A stretch of DNA of 64,000 nucleotides from an uncultured Prevotellaceae bacterium (GCA_900541935.1 UQLZ01000002.1:28712-92711); one strand, 5' to 3'; positions 17,597 to 26,641 are shown, numbered from the stretch's first letter. Notes: a model not told the origin generated them from the letters alone. Numbers and translations: made by a program.

Positions 17597-19615
17597 ATGA
17601 AAAATTTTAGCAACTTTAAACTATTTGCAATACGCAGTTTTTCAAAAGGTGGCAGTAATCAGATTTGGGTATTGCTGCTGGTTGATGTTTTTATTCTTCT
17701 GATTTTCTTATTGTTGGCGTTACTTTTGGGTAAACAAACGGGAGTCGGAATTATTGAAACACTTCAGCAGAATATCTATTATCTTTTGAACTTACTTTTG
17801 GATCCGGGTAATATAACTGAAATATCAGAAGAAGCATCAGGCAATAACCCGTTGTTTTCAAGACCAGGTGCTATGATTGTAACTATTGTGGGAATGGTTC
17901 TTTTTGGAGGATTACTTATTTCTGTTATATGTAACTTCCTTGAAAGGCAGGTGGAGAGGTATCGTAATGGTTATAATACCTTTAAATTAAGCAATCATAT
18001 TGTTATCATAGGTTATAGTGAGGTAACAATTTCTTTAATAAAGACATTGTTTAATAACCCTAAAAAGAATTTTAGTTATATCTTATTGCAAACGATGTGT
18101 CCTGCGGAAGAGGTAAGGAGAATGATTTATGCAAATTTAAACCGAGAAATTGAGAAAAAAATTATTGTCAAACATGGGCAACTTGATATAGTCGAAGATG
18201 TTGATAGTCTTTATATTCAAAATGCTGAAAGTGTTTATATTGTAGGCGACGATAATGAAGAAAATCATGATTCTGCGAATATTGCGTGCGTTGGTATTGT
18301 TAGCAACATTATAAAAAATAAAAGTTGTATTGCAAAACCATTACCATGTACTGTACTCTTTGAGAATTTATCAACCTTTACACCGTTCCAAGTGATGGAT
18401 GTTACAAAAGAATGGCGAGAAAGTATAGATTTTCGGCCTATGAACTTATGTGATGAATGGGCAAAAAGAGTTGTTGTTGATTCTTTTTATTATGGTTCTG
18501 ATGGTAATAAGGTTAATTTACCGAAATTAGACAGAGAACCAATTGCTTATGAATCAGATAAATTTGTTCATCTTGTTATCGTCGGTATGAATAAGATGGG
18601 TATAGCACTGGCTGTTCAGGCTGCTCACACTCTGCATTTCCCAAATTTTGTTAGAGATAAATCAAAGAAAACGAGAATAACATTTATTGATGTTAATGTT
18701 GAGGAGGAGATAGACTTCTTTACAGGTCGATATTCTGGGATTTTTGATATCAGTACTTATTTTGCAGACTTAGAAGAAAGGGGAGAGTCTGCTTTTACGA
18801 CAGGTAAATTAGATAATTATAAGTATTCTGACTTTTTGGATATTGAATTTCATTTTGTGAAAGGCAGAATAGAATCTCAATATATTCGAGGTTTGCTTGA
18901 TGAATGGGCCACGGACAATAGTCAGATTTTATCCGTTGCTGTGTGTTTTGGAAACCAAAGCAAGTCATTGGCTTCTGCCTTATATCTTCCAGATAGCATA
19001 TACATTAATGAAATACCTGTATTTGTAAGGCAAAAAACATCAGATGAACTGTTGTCGGTACTTAATAGAAAGCAATGTGACGAATATGTTAAATTTTCAA
19101 ACATTTATCCTTTTGGCATGTTGTCAAATTGCTATCGTCTTAATGTAGAGAATTTTGAAATAGCAAAGGTTGTTAATTACGCATATGATTGCTACATGAA
19201 AGGCATAGATGTTGGTAGCATTGAATTAAACAAAGATATTATTAATGATAGTTGGCAAAACCTAAGTCAAGCACATAAGTGGTCAAATCTTTACCATGCA
19301 CTAAGTTGGAATGTTAAGTTAAGGTCATTTAATATAGATTTTAGAAATCATATAGAAGATAAAGATGCAGTAGTCCTTTCGAAAGTAGAGCATAATAGAT
19401 GGAATATGGAGAAACTTCTTCTTGGTTATCGTACTCCAAATAAAGAAGAATTGGAGATGTTTGCTCATGATGAAAGTAGAATAGCATATTACAAGCGAAT
19501 TTTTTATGTACATAATTGCATTATGCCGTATGAAGCTCTTGCAAATAATGATAAAGAAAAAGATTTATACTTGACAAAAGTTATAAGTCGGTTTGTTAAA
19601 GAAAAAGACTATTAG
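17597..19615 (+). CDS. CASTOR/POLLUX-like two-RCK ion channel with C-terminal RyR domain
   Basis: 672 residues. Two membrane helices (about 23-45 and 92-115) bracket a likely pore region; the second runs into a charged linker E-R-Q-V-E-R-Y-R, as in RCK-gated channels of the CASTOR/POLLUX/DMI1 type. First RCK/TrkA-N-like Rossmann fold starts near 134 (H-I-V-I-I-G-Y-S-E-V), the second near 325 (H-L-V-I-V-G-M-N-K-M-G). The C-terminus has a divergent RyR repeat: E598-H-N-R-W, G-Y-R, then H639-N-C-I-M-P-Y-E-A-L and K-E-K-D. I could not identify a canonical K+ filter, so ion selectivity is open. Four bases before the TIR gene. Confidence 0.82.
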   Translation: MKNFSNFKLFAIRSFSKGGSNQIWVLLLVDVFILLIFLLLALLLGKQTGVGIIETLQQNIYYLLNLLLDPGNITEISEEASGNNPLFSRPGAMIVTIVGMVLFGGLLISVICNFLERQVERYRNGYNTFKLSNHIVIIGYSEVTISLIKTLFNNPKKNFSYILLQTMCPAEEVRRMIYANLNREIEKKIIVKHGQLDIVEDVDSLYIQNAESVYIVGDDNEENHDSANIACVGIVSNIIKNKSCIAKPLPCTVLFENLSTFTPFQVMDVTKEWRESIDFRPMNLCDEWAKRVVVDSFYYGSDGNKVNLPKLDREPIAYESDKFVHLVIVGMNKMGIALAVQAAHTLHFPNFVRDKSKKTRITFIDVNVEEEIDFFTGRYSGIFDISTYFADLEERGESAFTTGKLDNYKYSDFLDIEFHFVKGRIESQYIRGLLDEWATDNSQILSVAVCFGNQSKSLASALYLPDSIYINEIPVFVRQKTSDELLSVLNRKQCDEYVKFSNIYPFGMLSNCYRLNVENFEIAKVVNYAYDCYMKGIDVGSIELNKDIINDSWQNLSQAHKWSNLYHALSWNVKLRSFNIDFRNHIEDKDAVVLSKVEHNRWNMEKLLLGYRTPNKEELEMFAHDESRIAYYKRIFYVHNCIMPYEALANNDKEKDLYLTKVISRFVKEKDY

Positions 19616-19619
19616 TGTT

Positions 19620-20915
19620 ATGGGATACGATATATTTATAAGTTATAGGCGTAAAGGCGGTCATGAAACAGCAAAGCATATTTATGATTTGCTGCTTCAT
19701 GATGGTTATTCTGTTAGTTTTGATATCGACACGCTTCGCAATGGGCTGTGGACAACAGAATTGGAAGCAAGAATATCCGAATGCAAGGATTTTATTATAA
19801 TCCTGAATAAAGGCGTATTTGACAGAACGCTCGACGAGTCTGTATCTTTTGAAGATGACTGGTTGCGTCGCGAACTTGCGCGTGCAATATCTCTTAAAAA
19901 GAATATAATTCCAGTTATGTTGTCAGACTTTGAAGGCTTCCCAAAGAACCTTCCTGAAGATGTAAAACTGATATCAAAAATTAATAGTCCAAAATATGAC
20001 GGCTATTATTTTGATGCATTTTATGACAGGCTAAAGTCGAAATTCCTCATATCAAAACCGAGTGTGGAAAAAGCGGGTAGTAAGTTGTGCTGTTTGAAGT
20101 TGCGTACTGATGCTCCTTGCTCCATTTTTGTTGACGAAGTGGAAAGATGCCCTTTGGAGCCGGGTAAATTGGCAAAGTTGCAATTGTCGCAAGGAACGTA
20201 TGTGCTTAAATTCGTAGATAAGGATTTTCCACTTAATTCTTATGAGGTTACAGTAGAAGTAGTTAATGATTATGAAAAACTGCTTTACATAACTCTTAGT
20301 GGTAGTCGTCCAAAAGCTACGCCTCCACCAATAGGAGGAAAGAATTACCGAGGCTTGCAGGTAGCGCCGAAATTTGAAAAAAAGAAGAAAAGTAGTAATT
20401 CCATAAAAGTTGTTTTGATTGTCTTAGGTTGGATTGTTGCTTCAATTATTGTTACAGCATTTATGATAGGGGCAATAGAAGGCTTGTTTGGTGGAAATGA
20501 AACATCGGAAGAGGAATTGAAGTTGGAGCCATATTATGATTCCGAAAGTAAGTTGTGGGGCTACAAGGATCAGAATGGAGACGTTCATATTGTTCCTCAA
20601 TTTCAAGATGCAAGCACTTTCGGTGAGGATACATTTGCTATTGTAGAGAAAGGCGGTATTTCATACAAATTGGGCATTAGCGGAAATTTGTACCAAATAG
20701 AATGGTTTGACCAGCAGTATGAATTGAAGCCTTATTTTGATTCTAAAAGCCTGTTATGGGGGTATAAGGACCAGAACGGAGAAGTATATTTCTTGCCTCA
20801 GTTCCAAGAAGCTGGCAAATTTGATGGCGATACAACAGCTATTGTCAAGCAAGATGATGTTTACTACCTTCTTGGATTAAGCGGAAGTCTCTATAGCCTT
20901 GATTTTAGCGAATGA
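19620..20915 (+). CDS. SARM1-like TIR protein with PEGA-like domain, membrane helix and WG repeats
   Basis: 431 residues from ATG 19620, four bases after the channel gene. TIR domain at 1-140: Y-D-I-F-I-S-Y-R-R-K-G-G at 3-14, F-D-I-D-T-L-R-N-G at 34-42, and W81-L-R-R-E85, where E85 aligns with the catalytic NADase Glu of SARM1 (W-V-H-K-E). A PEGA-like beta domain (about 155-230), one membrane helix (about 262-283) and two WG-type repeats (about 300-360 and 370-428, each with L-W-G-Y-K-D-Q-N-G) follow. TIR domains of this type cleave NAD+, in many cases making cyclic ADP-ribose isomers. The enzyme would be cytoplasmic, the repeats outside the cell membrane. Confidence 0.88.
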   Translation: MGYDIFISYRRKGGHETAKHIYDLLLHDGYSVSFDIDTLRNGLWTTELEARISECKDFIIILNKGVFDRTLDESVSFEDDWLRRELARAISLKKNIIPVMLSDFEGFPKNLPEDVKLISKINSPKYDGYYFDAFYDRLKSKFLISKPSVEKAGSKLCCLKLRTDAPCSIFVDEVERCPLEPGKLAKLQLSQGTYVLKFVDKDFPLNSYEVTVEVVNDYEKLLYITLSGSRPKATPPPIGGKNYRGLQVAPKFEKKKKSSNSIKVVLIVLGWIVASIIVTAFMIGAIEGLFGGNETSEEELKLEPYYDSESKLWGYKDQNGDVHIVPQFQDASTFGEDTFAIVEKGGISYKLGISGNLYQIEWFDQQYELKPYFDSKSLLWGYKDQNGEVYFLPQFQEAGKFDGDTTAIVKQDDVYYLLGLSGSLYSLDFSE

Positions 20916-20936
20916 AATAATTAATTACCTTTTTCG

Positions 20937-20967
20937 TTGTTTTCTGAGAATAATTGTAATAGATTTG
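20937..20967 (+). promoter_or_regulatory. Promoter for the NSS transporter pair
   Basis: TTG at 20937-20939, a 20-base spacer and TAGATTTG at 20960-20967. The predicted start near 20972 is about 20 bases before the ATG at 20993. It marks the end of the TIR run as a separate unit. Confidence 0.6.
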
Positions 20968-20992
20968 CTCTGTTTTTGAAAAATAAAGAATT

Positions 20993-22360
20993 ATGTCATC
21001 ATCAAAAAATACTTTTTCATCTAAATTAGGAGTTATTGCAGCTACAGTAGGGTCTGCTGTAGGTTTAGGAACGGTTTGGCGGTTTCCAAATGAGGTTCAA
21101 GATAATGGAGGTTCAGTGTTTCTTATTGCATATTTGATATGTGTTCTGTTGATGGGCATACCTGTTATGCTGGCTGAATTTTCTCTTGGGAGAGGTAGCA
21201 GAGCAGATTCTGTCGGGTCTTTTAAGAAGATGACGCCGAATAAAAAATGGTGGATTGTTGGTGCGGTTGCGGTTCTTGCTTCATATATAATACTTTCGTT
21301 CTATATTGTTGTTTCCGGTTGGACGCTGGAATATTTTTGGTTGTCATTGACAGGTACTCTTACTTCTGGTCATGAGGGAATTTCATCACCGGAATTTTAT
21401 AGTTCAATAATGGATGAAGCATTGTTTACAGCGTGGAATCCCGTTTTTTGGACTTTTATAATGATTATCATAAATCTCTTTGTTTTGATAAAAGGAGTGG
21501 AAAAGGGGATAGAAAGAATGGCTAACGTGCTTATGCCGTTACTTTTCGTAATCCTTGTTATGCTATGTTTTGTATCATTGACCTTGCCTGGTGCGATTGA
21601 TGGAGTAGAATTCTTTTTGAAGCCAGATTGGGACAAGATGAATCCGAGCGTCCTTATTAGTGCTGTTGGCCAGGCATTCTTCTCTTTGAGTTTGGGTATG
21701 GGCATTTTGATAACATATTCCTCTTATTACCCTAAAAAGACGAAGTTGGGCAGAACATCTGTTATTGTATCTTCTCTTGTCTTTTTGGTAGCGATTTTGA
21801 TGGGACTTATTATTTTCCCTGCAATGATGTCATTTGGAATTGAGGGACAAACCAAGGGTGCATCCTTGATTTTTGTAACTTTGCCCCAGATTTTTGAGGC
21901 GATGCACGGGTCTTATATTTGGTCGCTTTTATTCTTTTTCCTTCTTGTTGTTGCGGCTCTAACTTCAACAGTTTCATTAGGGGAAGTGGTTATTGCATTT
22001 TTGCACAAAACTTTTGGAATGAAGAGAAAAAAAGCGTGCGTCATCACATTGTTGCCGATGTTTGCGTTAAGTGCTGTTAGTTCGCTATCGTTAAGTGTAT
22101 GGAGTGAATATACGTTTTTCGGCATGACTTGGTTTGACTTTCTGGATTACGTAACTGCAAATCTGATGTTGCCAATTGTTGCCATTCTGATATGTGTTTA
22201 TGTAGGGCATATTATTCCTAAGTCCTTTCTTGAAAAAGAGATGACTAATAATGGTTCAATGAAATCGTTGATTTTGCCAGCGTTGATATTCCTGATAAGA
22301 TATGTTTCGCCGTTGCTTATAGCGGCTGTGCTGATAAATAAATTCTTTGAATTTGTTTAG
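20993..22360 (+). CDS. Sodium-dependent transporter, NSS/SNF family (first)
   Basis: 455 residues, twelve expected helices of the LeuT-like neurotransmitter:sodium symporter family. The first helix has V-G-S-A-V-G-L-G-T-V-W-R-F-P-N, containing the unwound Na+/substrate site, where most members have N instead of T in G-N-x-W-R-F-P. It imports an amino acid or a related amine with Na+; the substrate cannot be read. It precedes a small membrane protein and a paralogue. Confidence 0.92.
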   Translation: MSSSKNTFSSKLGVIAATVGSAVGLGTVWRFPNEVQDNGGSVFLIAYLICVLLMGIPVMLAEFSLGRGSRADSVGSFKKMTPNKKWWIVGAVAVLASYIILSFYIVVSGWTLEYFWLSLTGTLTSGHEGISSPEFYSSIMDEALFTAWNPVFWTFIMIIINLFVLIKGVEKGIERMANVLMPLLFVILVMLCFVSLTLPGAIDGVEFFLKPDWDKMNPSVLISAVGQAFFSLSLGMGILITYSSYYPKKTKLGRTSVIVSSLVFLVAILMGLIIFPAMMSFGIEGQTKGASLIFVTLPQIFEAMHGSYIWSLLFFFLLVVAALTSTVSLGEVVIAFLHKTFGMKRKKACVITLLPMFALSAVSSLSLSVWSEYTFFGMTWFDFLDYVTANLMLPIVAILICVYVGHIIPKSFLEKEMTNNGSMKSLILPALIFLIRYVSPLLIAAVLINKFFEFV

Positions 22361-22362
22361 AA

Positions 22363-22641
22363 ATGGAGCGCCTGACTAAAAAAGAAAGGGTAGGGCTGAT
22401 AGCATTTTCAATTATCGTTGCAGTCGGCATACTCATTACTATGTTGACGAAAAATTTGCGGACACATGACATTGACGACAACGGAAAGAGTCAAAAAGAG
22501 ATAACAGAATTTGAACGGCAAGTCATGAAAATGGAATCCGATACTACTGAGTCTAAAACAGTAAAGCGAAAGAACAAAGGCAAACAAAAAACTGTTTACA
22601 AAGATATTAATCCTTTAGAAGATAAAATGGAGAGAAAATAA
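22363..22641 (+). CDS. Small single-helix membrane protein between two NSS transporters
   Basis: 92 residues. A helix at about 11-27 (L-I-A-F-S-I-I-V-A-V-G-I-L-I) is followed by a charged, Lys/Glu-rich tail. No family recognised. Two bases after the first transporter and overlapping the second by one base (TAATG), so it is translationally coupled to the latter. A transporter-associated small subunit is possible by position, but unproven. Confidence 0.65.
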   Translation: MERLTKKERVGLIAFSIIVAVGILITMLTKNLRTHDIDDNGKSQKEITEFERQVMKMESDTTESKTVKRKNKGKQKTVYKDINPLEDKMERK

Positions 22642-23981
22642 TGAAAAAGCAGCGAGCATTATTTGCAACAAAGATAGGAGTTATAGCAGCGAGTGTAGGC
22701 TCTGCTATTGGGTTGGGAAATATTTGGAGATTTCCGTATGAGGCTGGTCTGCATGGCGGTGGCGCCTTTTTGTTGATTTATATTGTTATCGTTGCTGTAA
22801 TTGGTGTACCTCTTATTTGTACTGAATTTGTTATAGGTCGTGCTTCACATAAAAATGTACTCGGTTCGCTGAAGTCATTGCAAAGAAAAGGGACTAAGTG
22901 GCATTATTTATCATATCTTGGTATCATATCATCACTGATGATTTTGAGTTTCTATTCAGTCGTTGCAGGATGGACTCTTGAATATTCTTTTTCATCTTTA
23001 TTTGGTGCACTTGCTGATGCAAACACCGACTATTCTGCCTATTTTGCCGATTTTACAATGAATAGCAATCGCCCGCTCTTGTGGACGGTGCTTTTCCTTT
23101 TCCTGAATTTTTTGATTTTAAGGAAAGGTTTGCGTAGCGGAATAGAAAAGATGTCGAATATAATGACTCCAATGCTTTTCTTTATTTTACTGGTCTTTTG
23201 CATAAAATCGCTAATGATGCCAGGTGCAATAGAAGGAGTTAAATTTTTGTTTGTTCCTGATTTTAGTAAAATTGATTCGTCTGTGTTGTTGGGAGCAATG
23301 GGTCAGGCGTTTTTTTCTCTCAGTCTTGGAGTAAGTACATTGCTTACTTACGCATCGTATTTTAATAAAGACGTGCCATTGGTTCGTAGTGCTTCAATAA
23401 TAGCGGGATTAGATACGCTTTTTGCTATCGTTGCTGGACTGATTATATTTCCGGCGCTGTTTTCTTTTAATCTTGAACCAACGGAAGGACCTAAATTGGT
23501 TTTTGAAGTTTTGCCATATATATTTTCGCACATGGTAGGCGGACAAATATGGGCAGCGGCTTTCTTCTTCTTGCTTTTTGTCGCATCAATAACCTCAACA
23601 ATTTCTATGAGTGAGATTTCTATTGCCTTTTTTACTGAAGAGTGGGATATGTCACGCGAGAAGTCTTCTTTGTTGAATTTTGTAATAGCTATAGTCTTTG
23701 GTGTCTTGTGTGCCTTATCGTTTGGGGTGCTTTCTGATTTTAAAATTTTTGGCGATACTATTTTCGACTTGTTTAATAATTTGACTGCAAATTATTTTAT
23801 GCCGATGTGTGGAATGTTTTTCTCAATTTTTGCAGGATGGTTGCTTGACAAGCAAATATTGCGAAAACAGTTGACAAATGAAGGGTCGCGCGCAGTTGCT
23901 TTCTATAAACCAATTGTATTTTGTATGAAATACATAGCCCCTATAGCTGTTTTGCTGGTATTTATCTATCAGTTGGTATAA
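22641..23981 (+). CDS. Sodium-dependent transporter, NSS/SNF family (second)
   Basis: 446 residues, LeuT-fold symporter with the canonical first-helix motif V-G-S-A-I-G-L-G-N-I-W-R-F-P-Y. Paralogous to the gene two positions upstream. The start ATG overlaps the stop of the small protein by one base. The paired arrangement could mean different substrates or a heteromer; no direct evidence for either. Confidence 0.93.
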   Translation: MKKQRALFATKIGVIAASVGSAIGLGNIWRFPYEAGLHGGGAFLLIYIVIVAVIGVPLICTEFVIGRASHKNVLGSLKSLQRKGTKWHYLSYLGIISSLMILSFYSVVAGWTLEYSFSSLFGALADANTDYSAYFADFTMNSNRPLLWTVLFLFLNFLILRKGLRSGIEKMSNIMTPMLFFILLVFCIKSLMMPGAIEGVKFLFVPDFSKIDSSVLLGAMGQAFFSLSLGVSTLLTYASYFNKDVPLVRSASIIAGLDTLFAIVAGLIIFPALFSFNLEPTEGPKLVFEVLPYIFSHMVGGQIWAAAFFFLLFVASITSTISMSEISIAFFTEEWDMSREKSSLLNFVIAIVFGVLCALSFGVLSDFKIFGDTIFDLFNNLTANYFMPMCGMFFSIFAGWLLDKQILRKQLTNEGSRAVAFYKPIVFCMKYIAPIAVLLVFIYQLV

Positions 23982-23993
23982 TCGTTTGCTATT

Positions 23994-24014
23994 TTATCAA
24001 AAATCTTTTGATAA
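23994..24014 (+). terminator. Weak hairpin after the NSS pair
   Basis: A 9-bp perfect stem (23994-24002 and 24006-24014) with a 3-base loop, followed by only a short T stretch. It may be a partial terminator before folP. Confidence 0.4.
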
Positions 24015-24053
24015 AGATTTCTAAAGTATTAATTTCGTAAAAAAATCAATACA

Positions 24054-24896
24054 ATGGCATATTTTGAACCGTATTCTATAAATATAAGGGGTCAGTTATA
24101 TGAGATTAGCAGACCGCAGGTGATGGGTATATTGAATGTTACGCCTGATTCTTTTTACAGTGGAAGCCGTTACTTTACAGATGACGTTATTAGAAAAAGA
24201 GTAAGGCAGATAGTTGAAGAGGGTGCTGACATGATTGATGTTGGTGGTTATTCTTCCAGACCAAATGCAGATGATATTTCTCCAGAAGAGGAATATGAAA
24301 GACTTGCTCTTGGATTGAGAATTATTAAAGAAGAGGCTCCCGATATTATTATTTCTGTTGATTCTTTTCGTGCATCTGTTATTGAAAATTGTCACAAGAA
24401 TTTTGGTATTGACATAGTTAATGATATTGCTGCAGGTGAGTTAGATTCAGAAATGATACCAACAGTTGGAAAGTTAAAATTACCTTATATAATGATGCAC
24501 ATGAGAGGTAATCCTGCAACAATGATGCAAATGACAGATTATGATGATTTAACAGCTGATATATTAAAGTATTTTTCAGCGAAAATAAAGCAAGCTACTT
24601 CTGCTGGAATTTGTGACATCATAATAGATCCTGGGTTCGGATTTAGCAAAAATCTCGAGCAAAATTATGAGTTGCTTAAAAATCTTAATTGCTTTAAGGC
24701 TCTTGAATTACCTTTGCTTGTTGGGGTTTCGCGTAAGTCTATGATATACAAACTGTTTGGTTACAGTCCAGCAGAGTCTTTGAATGGAACAACTATTATT
24801 AACACAATATCTATGCTTTCTGGAGCAAGTATTATTCGAGTACATGATGTTAAGCAGGCTGTTGAGGCTGCTACAATAATCAACAAGATTAAATAA
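24054..24896 (+). CDS. folP: Dihydropteroate synthase
   Basis: 280 residues, TIM barrel. Motifs: G-I-L-N-V-T-P-D-S-F-Y-S-G near 24-36, D-V-G-G-Y-S-S-R-P near 63-71, and I-I-D-P-G-F-G-F-S-K near 190-199. It condenses p-aminobenzoate with the pterin pyrophosphate in folate synthesis; folK for the preceding step is elsewhere in this window (48784-49167). Seventeen bases before cdaA. Confidence 0.96.
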   Translation: MAYFEPYSINIRGQLYEISRPQVMGILNVTPDSFYSGSRYFTDDVIRKRVRQIVEEGADMIDVGGYSSRPNADDISPEEEYERLALGLRIIKEEAPDIIISVDSFRASVIENCHKNFGIDIVNDIAAGELDSEMIPTVGKLKLPYIMMHMRGNPATMMQMTDYDDLTADILKYFSAKIKQATSAGICDIIIDPGFGFSKNLEQNYELLKNLNCFKALELPLLVGVSRKSMIYKLFGYSPAESLNGTTIINTISMLSGASIIRVHDVKQAVEAATIINKIK

Positions 24897-24912
24897 AATT
24901 ATTTGTCGTACT

Positions 24913-25692
24913 ATGTTTAATTTGGGAATAAAGGATATTATTGATATTCTTATCGTTGCCACAATCTTGTTTTATGTTTACAAGATAATGAAAGAGTCTG
25001 GCACTCTGAGTATTTTTCTTGGAGTCCTTGCGTTTATCGTTGTGTGGTTTATTGCTTCTGTCTTTTTGCAAATGGAATTAACAGGGCGTATTCTTGATAA
25101 GTTTATGAATATAGGTTTGCTAATTCTTGTTATAATCTTCCAGGAACAGATAAAACGATTTCTTGTGGAGATAGGTTCCCATAGGAGGTGGAGGTTTGTT
25201 CATAGTATTTTCAAAAGAAAGGACTCTTCCGCTCAAGTTGGGCAGAAGGAGTGGGTTTTGCCTATAGTTTATGCTTGCTTAAGTATGGCGAAGTCTAAGA
25301 CAGGAGCGTTGATTGTCATAAGAAACAATGTCCCTCTTGATACCTTTGAAAATTCGGGAGATATTATTGATGCTAAGGTGAATAACAGGCTGATTGAAAA
25401 TATTTTCTTTAAGAACAGTCCGTTGCATGATGGTGCAATGATAGTAAGTAAAGGAAGAATTAGTGCGGCAGGATGTATATTGCCAGTTTCTCATAGCGAT
25501 GATGTTCCTAAGCAGTTGGGTTTGAGGCACCGTTCAGCGTTGGGCGTTTCTCAGCAAACAGATGCTCTTGCAATTATAGTTTCAGAAGAAACAGGAAATG
25601 TATCAATAGCATTTAAAGGAAAACTATCATTAAGGTTGTCGTCAACTGATCTTGAGGCAAGATTAACTGATTTCGCAAATCATTTAGGTTAA
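24913..25692 (+). CDS. cdaA: Diadenylate cyclase (c-di-AMP synthase), CdaA type
   Basis: 259 residues. Three N-terminal membrane helices (about 10-28, 34-54, 62-80) and a DAC domain (about 105-255) with the catalytic D-G-A (H-D-G-A-M-I-V) and R-H-R (L-R-H-R-S-A-L-G) motifs. It makes c-di-AMP, which controls potassium and osmotic balance. The folP-cdaA pairing is common in Bacteroidetes. Confidence 0.95.
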   Translation: MFNLGIKDIIDILIVATILFYVYKIMKESGTLSIFLGVLAFIVVWFIASVFLQMELTGRILDKFMNIGLLILVIIFQEQIKRFLVEIGSHRRWRFVHSIFKRKDSSAQVGQKEWVLPIVYACLSMAKSKTGALIVIRNNVPLDTFENSGDIIDAKVNNRLIENIFFKNSPLHDGAMIVSKGRISAAGCILPVSHSDDVPKQLGLRHRSALGVSQQTDALAIIVSEETGNVSIAFKGKLSLRLSSTDLEARLTDFANHLG

Positions 25693-25734
25693 AAAAACAG
25701 AGCGTGGTAGGAAATGCCTATTCACGCTCTTTAT
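25692..25734. terminator. Bidirectional terminator between cdaA and the DeoR regulator
   Basis: An 8-bp perfect stem (25699-25706, 25723-25730) with inner pairing TAGG/CCTA is flanked by A7 on the left and TTTATT on the right, so it can terminate both convergent genes. The two stop codons are 43 bases apart. Confidence 0.85.
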
Positions 25735-25735
25735 T

Positions 25736-26515
25736 CTAATAATGTCTGAAGTCTTCTACAATAGTGAGGTCAATGCCCAGCTCTTCAATTCTGTTTGCGG
25801 TTGCTTTGGAAATTTTTGAATCTGTAATAATGTGGTCAACATCTTCCATATCACATATTTTACTGAACCCTCGCCTTCCGAATTTCGATGAGTCGGCAAG
25901 AACTATTGTCTTTTGTGCCGTTTGAATCATAACTCTATTTAGAGATGCTTCCATAAGATCGGTTGTGGTAATACCAAAGTCTAAATCTATTCCATCAACA
26001 CCTATGAATAATTTGCTGCATGAAAAGTCTGATAGTGCAGATTCTGCGTATTTTCCGACAACGGACAGACTGCTATGTCTAAGCAGTCCGCCTAATTGAA
26101 TAATATCAATATCTTTATTGGTGGAAAGGATATTCGCTACTTCAAGAGAAGCGGTTATAACTGTAAGTTTTTCGGGAGAAGATATGCTACGAGCGAGTGC
26201 GTGCATTGTTGTTCCTGATGCTATCAAAATAGAATCTTTTGGAGTAACTAAACCTGCCGCGTAAGAGCCAATTGCTCGCTTTTCATCAACGCATAGTTTT
26301 TCTTTGTCGCTAATGTTTCTGTTTTCACTGTAAGGATCAATCAGTATTGCTTTTCCGTGGTTTCTGTATAACTTTTTAGCACGTTCGAGTTCAGTTAAAT
26401 CTTTACGAATTGTAACTGAAGATACATTTAATTGCTCTGCTAAGTCGGTAACAAGCAAGGAACTGTGCTGCATAAGCATATCCAGAATGATTTCATGTCT
26501 TTCTTCTTTTGTCAT
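25736..26515 (-). CDS. glpR: DeoR-family regulator of the glycerol-phosphate locus
   Basis: 259 residues. Winged helix-turn-helix at about 1-55 (V-T-D-L-A-E-Q-L-N-V-S-S-V-T-I-R-K-D-L) and a DeoR sensor domain with G-S-Y-A-A-G-L-V, I-A-S-G-T-T and the C-terminal F-I-G-V-D-G-I-D and T-T-D-L-M-E motifs. DeoR proteins usually respond to sugar phosphates; GlpR binds glycerol-3-phosphate. It is divergent from glpABC, with phased TTTCGTTTTG repeats between them, so it likely controls that operon. The symbol is by context. Confidence 0.85.
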   Translation of the reverse strand: MTKEERHEIILDMLMQHSSLLVTDLAEQLNVSSVTIRKDLTELERAKKLYRNHGKAILIDPYSENRNISDKEKLCVDEKRAIGSYAAGLVTPKDSILIASGTTMHALARSISSPEKLTVITASLEVANILSTNKDIDIIQLGGLLRHSSLSVVGKYAESALSDFSCSKLFIGVDGIDLDFGITTTDLMEASLNRVMIQTAQKTIVLADSSKFGRRGFSKICDMEDVDHIITDSKISKATANRIEELGIDLTIVEDFRHY

Positions 26516-26610
26516 GTTGCCTGAGTTTCTGTTTATTTTTCAAAGTTGAGCAAATTTTTCTTTATACGAAATTTAATTTAGTTAATTATTGATAATATAA
26601 CGTTTGTTGG

Positions 26611-26641
26611 TTTCGTTTTGAGTTCGTTTTGTTTCGTTTTG
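26611..26641 (+). promoter_or_regulatory. Phased operator repeats, probable GlpR binding
   Basis: TTTCGTTTTG (26611-26620), TTCGTTTTG (26623-26631) and TTTCGTTTTG (26632-26641). The TTCG cores are 11 and 10 bases apart, that is on one DNA face. DeoR/GlpR family repressors commonly bind such direct repeats. Confidence 0.55.
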
